From contig JADKIA010000030.1 in the NCBI GenBank assembly GCA_016721465.1, positions 124,001-188,000 of the forward strand: 64,000 nucleotides of DNA, written 5' to 3'. This stretch comes from Ideonella sp. (GTDB taxonomy: Bacteria > Pseudomonadota > Gammaproteobacteria > Burkholderiales > Burkholderiaceae_C). How positions within the stretch are numbered: position 1 is the first letter of the stretch; every line of letters begins with the position of its first letter. The notes beneath the pieces are model-generated. The model had not been told where the DNA came from, did no database searches, and saw only the letters and a list, made by a program, of their open reading frames with translations. Shown in pieces: positions 1-10,155 of this stretch. The position numbers and the translations under genes were made by a program.

Positions 1-146
1 AGCGTGCGGACCTGGGCCGGTGCCTGGATGAACTGCTGGCCGATGCGCGTGCCGGACGCGCTTACTTCAAGGTTTATCGGCAGTTCAAAATGTACAACGA
101 CGCGCGTTTCAACCCGGCCCTGGTCGCTGAGGCCGCGAAGCAGTAG
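1..146 (+). CDS. C-terminal fragment of an unidentified protein
   Basis: An open frame enters from the left edge and stops at TAG 144-146. The last 47 residues are visible, with a distinctive stretch around YFKVYRQFKMYND. I do not recognise the family. It lies 23 bases before waaC on the same strand, so the two may be co-transcribed. The frame, the stop position and the close spacing support a real gene end, but no function can be given from so short a piece. Confidence 0.5.
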   Translation, partial: RADLGRCLDELLADARAGRAYFKVYRQFKMYNDARFNPALVAEAAKQ

Positions 147-169
147 GTCGGCAGCAAGCCACCCGCAAC

Positions 170-1135
170 GTGCGCGTCCTCATCGTCAAGACATCGTCCA
201 TGGGCGATGTGGTGCACGCCCTGCCCGCGGTGAGCGACATCGTGCGCAACCATCCCGGCGTGGTGATCGACTGGATGGTGGAGGCACCTTTTGCAGCCAT
301 CCCGTCGCTGCACCCGGGCGTGCGCCGCGTGCTGCCCATGGCCTGGCGCAAGTGGCGCAAGAGCCTGTGGACACGGCCGACACAAGCGGCCATCGCCGCG
401 TTCCGCGCCGAACTGCGGCGCGACGACTACGACCTGGTGCTGGACCTGCAGGGCCTGTTGCTCAAGAGCGTGCTGTGGGGCCTGCAGGCGCGTGGGCCGC
501 TGGTGGGCTACGACCGCGACAGCGTGCGTGAGCCGCTGGCGGCCCTGTGCTATCGACGCGGCGCGGCCGTTTCCCGCCAGCTGCATGCGGTGGACCGCAA
601 CCGCCGCCTGGCCTCGGCGCATCTGGGGCATGTGCTGTCGCAGGCGCCGCCTGACTTTGGCATCCTGCCGCCCCAAGGAGGCTGGCAGGCCAGTGTCAAT
701 CCCGAGCAGATTGCGGTGCTCATTCCCTGCGCCAGCCGGCCGGAAAAGCTCTGGCCCGAAGAGGACTGGGCCGCCGTGGGCCAACGCTTGCGCACCGCCG
801 GGCTCACGCCCGTGGTGTTGTGGGGCAGCCCGGAAGAAGGCCAGCGCGCGCAACGCATCGCCGCAGCCAGCGGCGGGCAGGTGCCGCCCTTGTTGTCGGT
901 GGGCGAGACCGCGGCGGTGCTGGGGCGGGCGCGGCAGATCGTCGGCCTGGACACTGGCTTCACCCACCTGGGCGCGGCCTTCGGTCGGCCCGCCATTGGC
1001 ATCTATTGCGACCATGAGCCGGGCCTGGCGGGTCTGACCGGGCCGGGGCACGTGGCGAGCCTGGGTGGCAAGGGCCAGGTGCCCACCCGTGCAGCCGTGC
1101 TGGCGCAGCTGGAGTTTCACCTGCGGGTGCGCTGA
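170..1135 (+). CDS. waaC: Lipopolysaccharide heptosyltransferase I
   Basis: A 321-residue glycosyltransferase of family 9 (ADP-heptose:LPS heptosyltransferase). It adds the first L-glycero-D-manno-heptose to Kdo2-lipid A on the inner face of the inner membrane. The start MRVLIVKTSSMGDVVHALP is the classic N-terminal signature of heptosyltransferase I. A second conserved block (GLDTGFTHLGAAFGRPAIG) near residue 260 is the nucleotide-sugar binding region. Length fits the family (about 320). It converges on lapB, with a perfect palindrome between the two stops. The LapA/LapB regulators of LPS synthesis lie next to it, so this end of the window is an envelope cluster. Confidence 0.93.
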   Translation: MRVLIVKTSSMGDVVHALPAVSDIVRNHPGVVIDWMVEAPFAAIPSLHPGVRRVLPMAWRKWRKSLWTRPTQAAIAAFRAELRRDDYDLVLDLQGLLLKSVLWGLQARGPLVGYDRDSVREPLAALCYRRGAAVSRQLHAVDRNRRLASAHLGHVLSQAPPDFGILPPQGGWQASVNPEQIAVLIPCASRPEKLWPEEDWAAVGQRLRTAGLTPVVLWGSPEEGQRAQRIAAASGGQVPPLLSVGETAAVLGRARQIVGLDTGFTHLGAAFGRPAIGIYCDHEPGLAGLTGPGHVASLGGKGQVPTRAAVLAQLEFHLRVR

Positions 1136-1178
1136 GCCGGACAGGCCATGGCGCTGGGTCTGGCGCTTTGGCGGGCTT

Positions 1179-1200
1179 TGCACAGGACGCGTCCTGTGCA
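1179..1200. repeat. Perfect 22-bp palindrome between convergent waaC and lapB
   Basis: The half-site TGCACAGGACG is followed directly by its exact reverse complement. It sits between the waaC stop (1135) and the lapB stop (1206), where two transcripts converge, so it could be a bidirectional transcription or mRNA 3' stability hairpin. There is no clear T-tract on either side, so a standard intrinsic terminator is not proven. Confidence 0.6.
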
Positions 1201-1205
1201 TGTTG

Positions 1206-2366
1206 CTACAGCGATTCGACGCGCTGTGGCGGAAAGCTGTCCCAGCTCAGGCAGCCCGGACACTGCCAGCAGTAGCGCTGGGCCTCGAAACCACAGGCCG
1301 CGCAGCGGTAGCGTTGCAGTGGTCGCGCGGCACGCGTCACCACATCGCGCAAGCCCAGGCGGACGCTTTCGCGCGCGCCTTCCGGCCATTGATCGAAGGG
1401 CGTGTCCAGCAGTTCCTGGGCGGCCGACAGCGTGGGTTGCGCGCGCAGCAACTCGAGCAGCCGGGCGTTCAGCCCAGGAACCACGCCATCCAGTGCGGAC
1501 AGGGCGCGGAGCAATTCGACACCCGGCCATTGGGCATACAACTGCTCCAAGGTTTCACGTGCGGCGGCTTGCTGGCCACAGGCCCGGGCCCAGGCCACAT
1601 AGTCGCCGGCCAGGCGCACCAGGGCTTCGGGATTGCGTTGGCGCAGCAGGTTGCCGATCTCGAAGGCGGCGCCGGGTTGCCCCAGCCGAGCCAGGCGCTG
1701 GGCTTGCTGGATCAAGGGCCGCGAAGCCTGGGGCGCCGCCCGTCGCGCCGCCTCCAATGCGGCCTCGGCCGTGGCCGCATCGCCGCGCGCGTCGGCTTCG
1801 AGCGCGATCTCGCATTCGCAGTGCGCCACGCGGGTGGCGAAGGAGCCCGTGCCGGTCTTCTCCAACTGGGTGGCCATGTCGGCGGCGGCACGCCAGTCGC
1901 GAGAGCGCTCGTACAGGCCCAGCAGCGCCAATCGCGCGTCGGTGTCGAAGGGCGTGCCCAGCAGCGCACGGAAGGCCGCCTCGGCGCGGTCGAACAGGCC
2001 GGCCTTCATGAAGTCGTGCGCCAGGGCGTGCTGGGCTCGGTGGCGATCGGCCTGGCTCAGGTCACCGCGCTGCAGCAAGTGCTGGTGCACGCGAACCGCG
2101 CGCTCGAATTCGCCGCGGCGGCGGAACAGGTTGCCGAGCGCGAAGTGCAGTTCACTGGTGTCGGGATCGTGCTGCACCGCCTCGATGAAGGCGTCGATGG
2201 CCTTGTCGGTCTGCTCGTTGAGCAGCAGGTTCAGGCCCTTGAAGTAGGCCTTGGGCGCATCGCGATCAGCGCGCTTCCATTGTCGAAGGTCCAGGCGCGA
2301 GGCCAGCCAGCCCAACGCAAAGGCGACCGCCGGCACGATCAGCAACCACTGCCAGTCCAGTTCCAT
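1206..2366 (-). CDS. lapB: Lipopolysaccharide assembly protein LapB (YciM)
   Basis: A 386-residue inner-membrane-anchored TPR protein. In the family it acts with FtsH to control LpxC turnover and thereby LPS synthesis. One N-terminal membrane segment (about residues 5-25, WLLIVPAVAFALGW) is followed by TPR helices (for example KAIDAFIEAVQHDP and ELHFALGNLFRRRGEFERAV) and a C-terminal rubredoxin-like metal-binding tail with two CxxC-type pairs (YRCAACGF, YCWQCPGC), the diagnostic LapB arrangement. The start at 2366 overlaps the lapA stop by ATGA, implying translational coupling. Longer upstream starts in this frame would run through lapA and are rejected. Confidence 0.93.
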   Translation of the reverse strand: MELDWQWLLIVPAVAFALGWLASRLDLRQWKRADRDAPKAYFKGLNLLLNEQTDKAIDAFIEAVQHDPDTSELHFALGNLFRRRGEFERAVRVHQHLLQRGDLSQADRHRAQHALAHDFMKAGLFDRAEAAFRALLGTPFDTDARLALLGLYERSRDWRAAADMATQLEKTGTGSFATRVAHCECEIALEADARGDAATAEAALEAARRAAPQASRPLIQQAQRLARLGQPGAAFEIGNLLRQRNPEALVRLAGDYVAWARACGQQAAARETLEQLYAQWPGVELLRALSALDGVVPGLNARLLELLRAQPTLSAAQELLDTPFDQWPEGARESVRLGLRDVVTRAARPLQRYRCAACGFEAQRYCWQCPGCLSWDSFPPQRVESL

Positions 2367-2689
2367 CAAAGGCCTTCGCGCGGCGGGCCGTCGGCCAGGA
2401 AACGCGGGCTCGGACTGCCCGACTCGGCCGGCCCGGCCGCGCGCTGGGCGGCTTCGGCAACCGGCTTGGCCTGGTTCGCCTTGCGCCGCTGCTTCCACCA
2501 TCCAGGCACCATGGCCAGCACGCCCAAGGCCGCGCCCAGGCTGAAGGCCACCAGAACGACGATCACCATGGGCGCCTGCCAGCGGGTGCCGAAGAACCCG
2601 TGCACCTGCGCCGGCTGCTCGTTGTTGAGTGCAAAGGCGAACAGCGTGAAGAAGACGAGGACCCAGAAGGCCCGGACAAGCAAGCGCAT
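2366..2689 (-). CDS. lapA: Lipopolysaccharide assembly protein LapA (DUF1049)
   Basis: A 107-residue protein with two membrane segments (about residues 4-22 and 38-60) separated by a short periplasmic loop, then a cytoplasmic tail rich in K, R and P. It starts MRLLVRAFWVLVFF, as typical for the LapA/DUF1049 family, which partners LapB in LPS assembly control. The gene order lapA-lapB with an ATGA overlap supports the call. The start at 2689 was chosen because upstream in-frame codons give a basic non-membrane extension not expected in the family. Confidence 0.88.
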   Translation of the reverse strand: MRLLVRAFWVLVFFTLFAFALNNEQPAQVHGFFGTRWQAPMVIVVLVAFSLGAALGVLAMVPGWWKQRRKANQAKPVAEAAQRAAGPAESGSPSPRFLADGPPREGL

Positions 2690-2835
2690 GCCGGCGATTC
2701 TACGGACCGCTGCACGGCAGCGCCCGGAGCTCGCCGTCTGCACCAAGCAGACGCCGCGGATCCGGCGCAGCCGGGCCGCTGGGGTCGCCCCCTTGAGGGG
2801 GCAGCGCCGCAGGCGCTCCGGGGGTGGCCCCTATT

Positions 2836-4124
2836 TCAGCAGCCCACCACCTTGAATTCGACGCGGCGGTCGAGTGCATCGGTGGCGTCATCGCGCCCGT
2901 TGCCGATCATGGCCTCACGCGATCCCGCGCCGCTGGCGATCACCCGCTGAGCCAGCGGTTTCGCGGCGCGCAACAGATCCAGTCGCACCAGTTCTGCCCG
3001 TCGCCGCGCAAGGGCTTCGTTCACCGGCTCCGGCCCGCTCGGGCTGGTGTGGCCCACCACGTCCAGGCAGCTCTTGAGCTTGCTGGCACGCGTGCCGATC
3101 TCGTGCAACCACATCGCATAGGGGGTCGGGATGCCCTTGGGGTCGGTCCAATAGCTGGTGCTGCCTGGCTTGAACAGGAACTTCACACCCAGGCGTTTGG
3201 TTTCCAGGCCTTGCTCGACGATGTTGCCGAAGGCGTGCGCGGCGTCCGCGCGTTTGCCCAGCCGTTGGTTGGTGAGGTATTGGCCCGAATAGACGCGCAG
3301 TTGCTTGCCCGTGGGCGTCGCCGCCGCCGCGTTGTAGAGCTTCAAGGCTTCGGCGTAGCGGCCGGCTGCGTAGGCGTCGATGGCCTCGCTGATGGTGGCC
3401 GCACTCTGGATGCGTTCCAGGTAGGCCGGATGGATCGGGTCACCGATCTTGGTACCCTGGCAGGTGCGCACATAGCCCGAGGTGTTGGCGTCTTCGACCC
3501 AGGCCGGTGCATCGCGGAAGAACGCCGTGGGTGTGATGTCCACGCCGTCCTTGGACGCGAAAGCCAGGCCCTTGCTCACCAGCTTGCCGGTTTTCAGATC
3601 GGCCAGCGCCAGGCAAATGCGATAGGCCTCGCGCTGGCCTTCGGTCTTGCGCTGCGCGTTCACGCCCGTGAAGGTGCCCACCAGCACCAGCGGCGACTTG
3701 GCCACGTTGGGTGCGCTGAAAGCTTGCAGGTCGTATTGCGGATAGCTCTTGCGGATCAGGTCGGCCAGGCGCGCCCCCATGGCCTGGGTGGCGTTGGATT
3801 GCATGCCCGTGACACCGTCGATCAGCGGATCGACCACCAGCGCGTGGCGCGACACATTGGGTGCCAGCTGCGCCTTGCCAAGCAGGTTGTTGGCCGCGCT
3901 GAGCATGGCCTCGTCGAAGGGCAGGATGGGCGGTGGCGCCGCCGGGGGCGGGGCGGCCGGGGGCGGGGCGACCACGACGGGCGCGGGCGCGGGTGCGGGA
4001 CTCGACACATTGATCGGCGCGGGGCTGGGCGGCGGTGGCGCCGCGCACGAGGCCAGCCAGGCCGTCGCGCACAACAACAGGGCCGCCAGCAGACGGGTCG
4101 GTGGGTGGGTGTTGGCAGCGGGCT

Positions 4125-4128
<4 letters not shown>
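2836..4128 (-). CDS. OmpA-like lipoprotein with Pro-rich linker
   Basis: A 430-residue lipoprotein. The signal sequence ends in the lipobox LASC (Cys28), followed by a Pro/Ala-rich linker (about 30-70), a middle domain of unclear family and a C-terminal OmpA-like peptidoglycan-binding domain (VGHTSPSGPEPVNEALARRR, then DRRVEFKVV). The ATG at 4128 has AAGGAG five bases upstream. It overlaps the stop of the kinase gene by ATGA, so kinase and lipoprotein are probably translated together. The pair suggests a signalling/envelope unit, with the lipoprotein as possible partner or output. The exact role is unknown. Confidence 0.8.
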
Positions 4129-5606
<1,478 letters not shown>

Positions 5607-5658
5607 CAGGCGTGCCGTCGCAGCGTGCGCTGGCCTGACGAGCCGCTCATTGGTGGTG

Positions 5659-5979
5659 TTACTCGACCGGTTTGGCCGCGGCGTCGCCGCTGGCCCGCTG
5701 GCGCTCGTCCACCGATTCGCGCAGCGCCTTGCCGGGTTTGAAATGCGGCACCAGCTTCTCGGGAATGGTCACCTTCTCGCCACTGCGCGGGTTGCGACCC
5801 AGGCGCGGCGGGCGCCGGCTGATCGAGAAGCTGCCAAAGCCGCGGATCTCGATCCGGTGGCCTCGGGCCAGTGCGTCGCTCATCGCGTCCAGGATGGTCT
5901 TGACCGCGAACTCGGTGTCGCGTTGCGTGAGCTGACCGAAGCGGTCGGCGAGTTTGGCGACGAGGTCACTTCGGGTCAT
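5659..5979 (-). CDS. ihfB: Integration host factor subunit beta
   Basis: A 106-residue HU/IHF-family DNA-bending protein that pairs with IhfA. The start MTRSDLVAKLADRF and the DNA-binding arm GFGSFSISRRPPRLGRNPRSG are canonical for IHF-beta. The C-terminal tail is somewhat extended, as common in betaproteobacteria. It follows rpsA on the same strand, as in most proteobacteria. The 133-base gap to rpsA contains a long inverted repeat, so ihfB expression may be uncoupled from rpsA. The start at 5979 matches the family; upstream in-frame sequence is the inverted-repeat region. Confidence 0.94.
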   Translation of the reverse strand: MTRSDLVAKLADRFGQLTQRDTEFAVKTILDAMSDALARGHRIEIRGFGSFSISRRPPRLGRNPRSGEKVTIPEKLVPHFKPGKALRESVDERQRASGDAAAKPVE

Positions 5980-6007
5980 GGTGTCGGTGGGGAATGCGTT
6001 GGGTGCA

Positions 6008-6096
6008 CTGCTTGTGTGACGCGCCGTTGCTTGGGGCGGGCGCTTCGCGCCCTGCGCGTCACACAAGCAGCCCGGTCGCCGTCAAGGCGGCCGGGC
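6008..6096. repeat. Tandem stem-loops in the rpsA-ihfB intergenic region
   Basis: Arm CTGCTTGTGTGACGCGC (6008-6024) has its exact reverse complement at 6054-6070, a 17-bp perfect inverted repeat with a 29-base spacer. The spacer holds a smaller inner hairpin (GGGCGC TTC GCGCCC). Directly next to it, at 6070-6096, is a second hairpin with 11-bp arms and one G.U-compatible mismatch. Both fall between the rpsA stop and the ihfB start. No T-tract follows, so an intrinsic terminator is unlikely; an RNA processing, stability or attenuation element is plausible. Confidence 0.75.
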
Positions 6097-6112
6097 CACT
6101 TCAGCCGCGAGA

Positions 6113-7834
6113 TTACTCGCGGTTGTCCAGCTTGGCGCGCAGCAGGGCGCCCAGGCTGGTGGTGCCAGCGTTCTCACGCTCGCTGGTCTGCGCCAGGCGC
6201 TGCATCTGCTCCTGCTGGTCGGCCGAATCCTTGGCCTTGATCGACAACTGGATCGAGCGCGCCTTGCGATCGACGTTGATGATCATGGCGTTGACTTCGT
6301 CGCCTTCCTTCAGCAGGTTGCGCGCATCTTCGACGCGATCACGGCTGAGTTCGGACGCACGCAGGTAGCCGGTGACGTCGTCGTTGAGCTGGATTTCAGC
6401 GCCACGGGCGTCCACGGTCTTGACCTTGCCGGTGACCAGCGCACCACGGTCGTTGACCGAGGTGTAGTTGGCAAACGGGTCGCCGTCCAACTGCTTGATG
6501 CCCAGGCTGATGCGCTCGCGCTCGACGTCGATGGCCAAGACGATGGCTTCGACTTCCTGGCCCTTCTTGTAGTTGCGCACGGCGGCTTCGCCGGTCTCGT
6601 GCCAGGACAGGTCGGACAGGTGCACCAGGCCGTCGATGCCGGAGGCCAGGCCCACGAACACGCCGAAGTCGGTGATCGACTTGATCGGGCCCTTGACCTT
6701 GTCGCCACGGTGCACGGTGCCACTGAACTCTTCCCAGGGGTTGGCCTTGCACTGCTTCATGCCCAGGCTGATGCGGCGCTTGTCTTCGTCGATCTCCAGG
6801 ACCATGACCTCGACTTCCTCGCCCAGGGTGACCACCTTGGAAGGAGCGACGTTCTTGTTGGTCCAGTCCATCTCGGAGACGTGCACCAGGCCTTCGATGC
6901 CGGGTTCGATCTCGACGAACGCACCGTAGTCGGCGATGTTCGTGACCTTGCCGAACAGGCGCGTGGCCGAGGGGTAGCGGCGCGACACGCCGTGCCACGG
7001 GTCGTCGCCCAGCTGCTTGATGCCCAGCGAGACGCGGTTCTTCTCGGCGTCGAACTTCAGCACCTTGGCCGACAGCTCCTGACCCACCGTCACCACTTCG
7101 CTCGGGTGGCGCACGCGGCGCCAGGCCATGTCGGTGATGTGCAGCAGGCCATCGATGCCACCGAGATCCACGAACGCACCGTACTCGGTGATGTTCTTGA
7201 CCACGCCGTGCACGATGGCGCCTTCTTGCAGCGTCTCGAGCAGCTTGGCGCGCTCTTCGCCCATCGAAGCCTCGACCACAGCGCGGCGCGACAACACGAC
7301 GTTGTTGCGCTTGCGGTCCAGCTTGATGACCTTGAACTCCATGGTCTTGCCTTCGAACGGCGTCAGGTCCTTGACCGGGCGCGTGTCGATCAGCGAGCCA
7401 GGCAGGAAGGCCCGGATGCCGTTGACCAGGACGGTCAGGCCGCCCTTGACCTTGCCGCTGACGGTGCCGGTGACGAAGTCGCCGGAATCGAGTGCGGTTT
7501 CCAGGCTCAGCCACGAGGCCAGGCGCTTGGCCTTGTCACGCGACAGGATGGTGTCGCCGTAGCCGTTCTCGATGGCGTCGATGGCCACCGAGACGAAATC
7601 ACCGACTTGAACTTCGAGCTCGCCGGTGTCGTTCTTGAATTCGGCGATGGGCACATAGGCTTCGCTCTTCAGGCCGGCGTTCACCACCACGTGGTTGAAC
7701 TCGATGCGCACGACTTCGGCGGAGATGACCTCGCCGGCGCGCATGTCGTTCTTCTTCAGCGACTCTTCGAACATGGCCGCAAAGCTGTCGGTGGCGTGCG
7801 GGCTGTCAGGGATGTGGTCGAGGGATTGGGACAT
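6113..7834 (-). CDS. rpsA: 30S ribosomal protein S1
   Basis: A 573-residue protein built of six S1 RNA-binding repeats, the full proteobacterial arrangement. It binds mRNA on the small ribosomal subunit. The start MSQSLDHIPDSPHATDSFA is followed by the first S1 repeat (GEVISAEVVRIEFNHVVVNAG), and repeats such as GAFVDLGGIDGLLHITDMAW and GAFVEIEPGIEGLVHVSEMDW are easily recognised. The tail after repeat six is short and charged. Neighbours aroA-cmk upstream and ihfB downstream are the conserved context. Confidence 0.96.
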   Translation of the reverse strand: MSQSLDHIPDSPHATDSFAAMFEESLKKNDMRAGEVISAEVVRIEFNHVVVNAGLKSEAYVPIAEFKNDTGELEVQVGDFVSVAIDAIENGYGDTILSRDKAKRLASWLSLETALDSGDFVTGTVSGKVKGGLTVLVNGIRAFLPGSLIDTRPVKDLTPFEGKTMEFKVIKLDRKRNNVVLSRRAVVEASMGEERAKLLETLQEGAIVHGVVKNITEYGAFVDLGGIDGLLHITDMAWRRVRHPSEVVTVGQELSAKVLKFDAEKNRVSLGIKQLGDDPWHGVSRRYPSATRLFGKVTNIADYGAFVEIEPGIEGLVHVSEMDWTNKNVAPSKVVTLGEEVEVMVLEIDEDKRRISLGMKQCKANPWEEFSGTVHRGDKVKGPIKSITDFGVFVGLASGIDGLVHLSDLSWHETGEAAVRNYKKGQEVEAIVLAIDVERERISLGIKQLDGDPFANYTSVNDRGALVTGKVKTVDARGAEIQLNDDVTGYLRASELSRDRVEDARNLLKEGDEVNAMIINVDRKARSIQLSIKAKDSADQQEQMQRLAQTSERENAGTTSLGALLRAKLDNRE

Positions 7835-7989
7835 GGATGGGTTCCTTGGTGCCGGCGAAAACCAAGTGGAGTGAAGCCGGCTGAGGTTGAATGCAACGGG
7901 CGTTGCGGTGGGTTGACGAGATCACCGCACCCAAGGGACGCCTGACGGCGAAGGAGGGAGGTGCGGCGGGCTTGGGGTGCCTGCGCCGG

Positions 7990-10087
7990 TCAGGTGGACC
8001 GGAACGGGCCGCGCTCGGCCCACCAATCCAGCACCTGGGCCACCGATTCGTCGATGGACAGGCCCGAGTTGTCGAGCAGTTGCGCGTCTTGCGCGGGCTT
8101 CAAGGGCGCGACGAGGCGATTGCGATCGCGCTCGTCACGCGCCTCCAGATCCGCGCGAAGGTCGGCGATGTTAGCCGGAATTCCCTTTGAAATCAATTGC
8201 TTATGGCGACGCTCGGCGCGCATCGCCGGGCTGGCCGTGAGAAACACCTTGAGCGCGGCGCGCGGGAAGATCACCGTGCCCATGTCGCGCCCATCGGCCA
8301 CGAGGCCGGGCAGGCGCCGAAACGACAGCTGCAGCGCATTGAGGGCCTCGCGCACGGTCGGCAAGGCCGAGATGCGTGAGGCCATCGCGCCCACCTGCTC
8401 CAGGCGCAGCTCGGATGCCACGTCCATGCCACCCAGCCACACCTGCTCGCCATCGAAGCGCAGGTCGAGCGTGGCGGCCAGCGCGGCCAGGCCCGGCTCG
8501 TCGGTGTCGGCCACGCCCAGGCGTCGGGCGGCGAGCGCCGTGGCGCGATACAACAGGCCCGAGTCGAGTTGGTGCCAGCCCAGGCGCGCCGCCACCGTGC
8601 TGGCCAGCGTGCCTTTGCCAGATGCGGTGGGGCCATCGATGGTGATCACCGGCACGGCATCGGCCGCGGGCTGCACCACCGAGAACAGCGCCTCGAAGTA
8701 GTCCGGGAAGGTCTTGGCCACGCACTGGGGATCGAGGATGCGGATGGGCACGCCGTTCGGCGGCCCGTTGGGCGCCAGCGGATTGAAGGCGGCCAGCGAC
8801 AAGCACATGGCGATGCGGTGGTCGTCATAGGTGCGGATCGACGCCGCGCGCCAGGCATGGGGCGCGCTCACCTCGATGAAGTCGGCACCTTCGGTCACCG
8901 CGGCACCCAGCTTGCGCAACTCGGCGGACATGGCCGCGATGCGGTCGGTCTCCTTCACGCGCCAACTGGCGATGTTGCCGATGCGCGTGGTGCCCGTGGC
9001 GTACAACGCCATCACCGCCAGGGTCATGGCTGCATCGGGGATGTGGTTGGCGTCCAGCGTCACGGCCTTCAAGGGCCACGCGCCGCGTCGCACTTCCAGC
9101 CAGCCAGGGCCGCCGCTGACCGACGCGCCCATGGCTTGTGCGGCATCGACGAAGCGGATGTCGCCCTGGATCGAATCGAGACCGACGCCTTCGATGCGCA
9201 CCGGGGCTTCGGTGGCGGCAATGGCGCCGAGCGCGATGAAGTACGACGCCGACGAGGCGTCCGCTTCGACATGCACCGTGCCGGGTGAGTGGTACTGGCT
9301 GCCCTGCGGGATGGTGAAGCGCATGGGTAAATGTTGCTGGCCATTTGCCCCCCCCCGGGGGGGGGGCGGCGGGGCGGGCCGGGGCGCTGTCCAGGCCCTG
9401 GCGTTGCACGGTGATGCCAAAGCGCTGCAACAGGTTCAGCGTGATCTCGACATAGGGCTTGGAGATCAACTCGCCGTCCACCACGATGCTGATCGCCGAC
9501 GCTGCGCTGGCCAGCGGCAGGGCCAGCAGCAAGGCCGTAAGGAACTGGCTGGACACATCGCCACGCACGCGGATCTCGCGCTCGGTGTGCAGTTGGCCGC
9601 CAGCGGCGCCCGTCAAGCGCAGCGGCGGATACCCCTCCTGGCCCAGGCAGGTGATGTCGCAACCCAACTGGCGCAAGGCGTCCACCAGGTCACCGATGGG
9701 GCGCTCGTGCATGCGCGGCACGCCGGACAGCTCGAAGTGGCCGCCCTGCATCGCCGCCATCACTGCCAGGGCGGCGCACAAGGGCCGCATGGCCGTGCCT
9801 GCATTGCCCAGGAACAGCGCTGCCTCGTGCGTGGCCAGCTGGCCGCCCAGGCCGGTGATGGCCATTGCACCGTCGCTTTGGGGTTGCACCGCGCAGCCCA
9901 GATGACGCAGGGCTGCCAACATCACCTGGGTGTCGTCGGAGTCGAGCAGATCGCGCAACACGGTGGTGCCTGCCGACAGGCCCGCCAGCAGCAGCACGCG
10001 GTTGGAGATGCTCTTGGAGCCCGGCAAACGCACACGGCCGCCGGCGGCCACCAAGGGGGCCAGATCGAGGAAGGGGATGTCGTACAT
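7990..10087 (-). CDS. aroA-cmk: Bifunctional EPSP synthase / cytidylate kinase (AroA-Cmk), frameshifted in the sequence given
   Basis: The N-terminal part (from 10087) is 3-phosphoshikimate 1-carboxyvinyltransferase, with LPGSKSISNR (Lys25) and GNAGTAMRPL. The last third (from about 8655 to 7990) is cytidylate kinase, with GPTASGKGTLAS and DGRDMGTVIFP. Such fusions are known in Burkholderiales. Here the reading frame breaks inside EPSP synthase at a C9/G10 tract (9348-9366). The 5' frame carries on as a meaningless tail, while the true continuation (MRFTIPQGSQYHSPG onward) is one frame off. Removing one base, or adding two, restores a protein of about 698 residues. The break lies in a low-complexity Pro/Gly loop. 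A sequencing or assembly error is most likely because both activities are essential; programmed or phase-variable shifting is the alternative. Confidence 0.85.
9348..9366. repeat. C9/G10 homopolymer tract at the aroA frame break
   Basis: Nine C residues are followed directly by ten G residues, inside a locally extreme GC stretch that continues as CGGCGGGGCGGGCC. The tract is nearly self-complementary and would form a hairpin. It lies exactly where the two aroA reading frames have to be joined. Tracts like this are prone both to polymerase slippage and to base-calling error. Confidence 0.9.
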
Positions 10088-10155
10088 GGGGGCCGGGCTG
10101 CGCCGCGTGGCGGCACGTGGGTGATCGGGGGGTGTGCCGTGCGAAAGCCGGCGGC

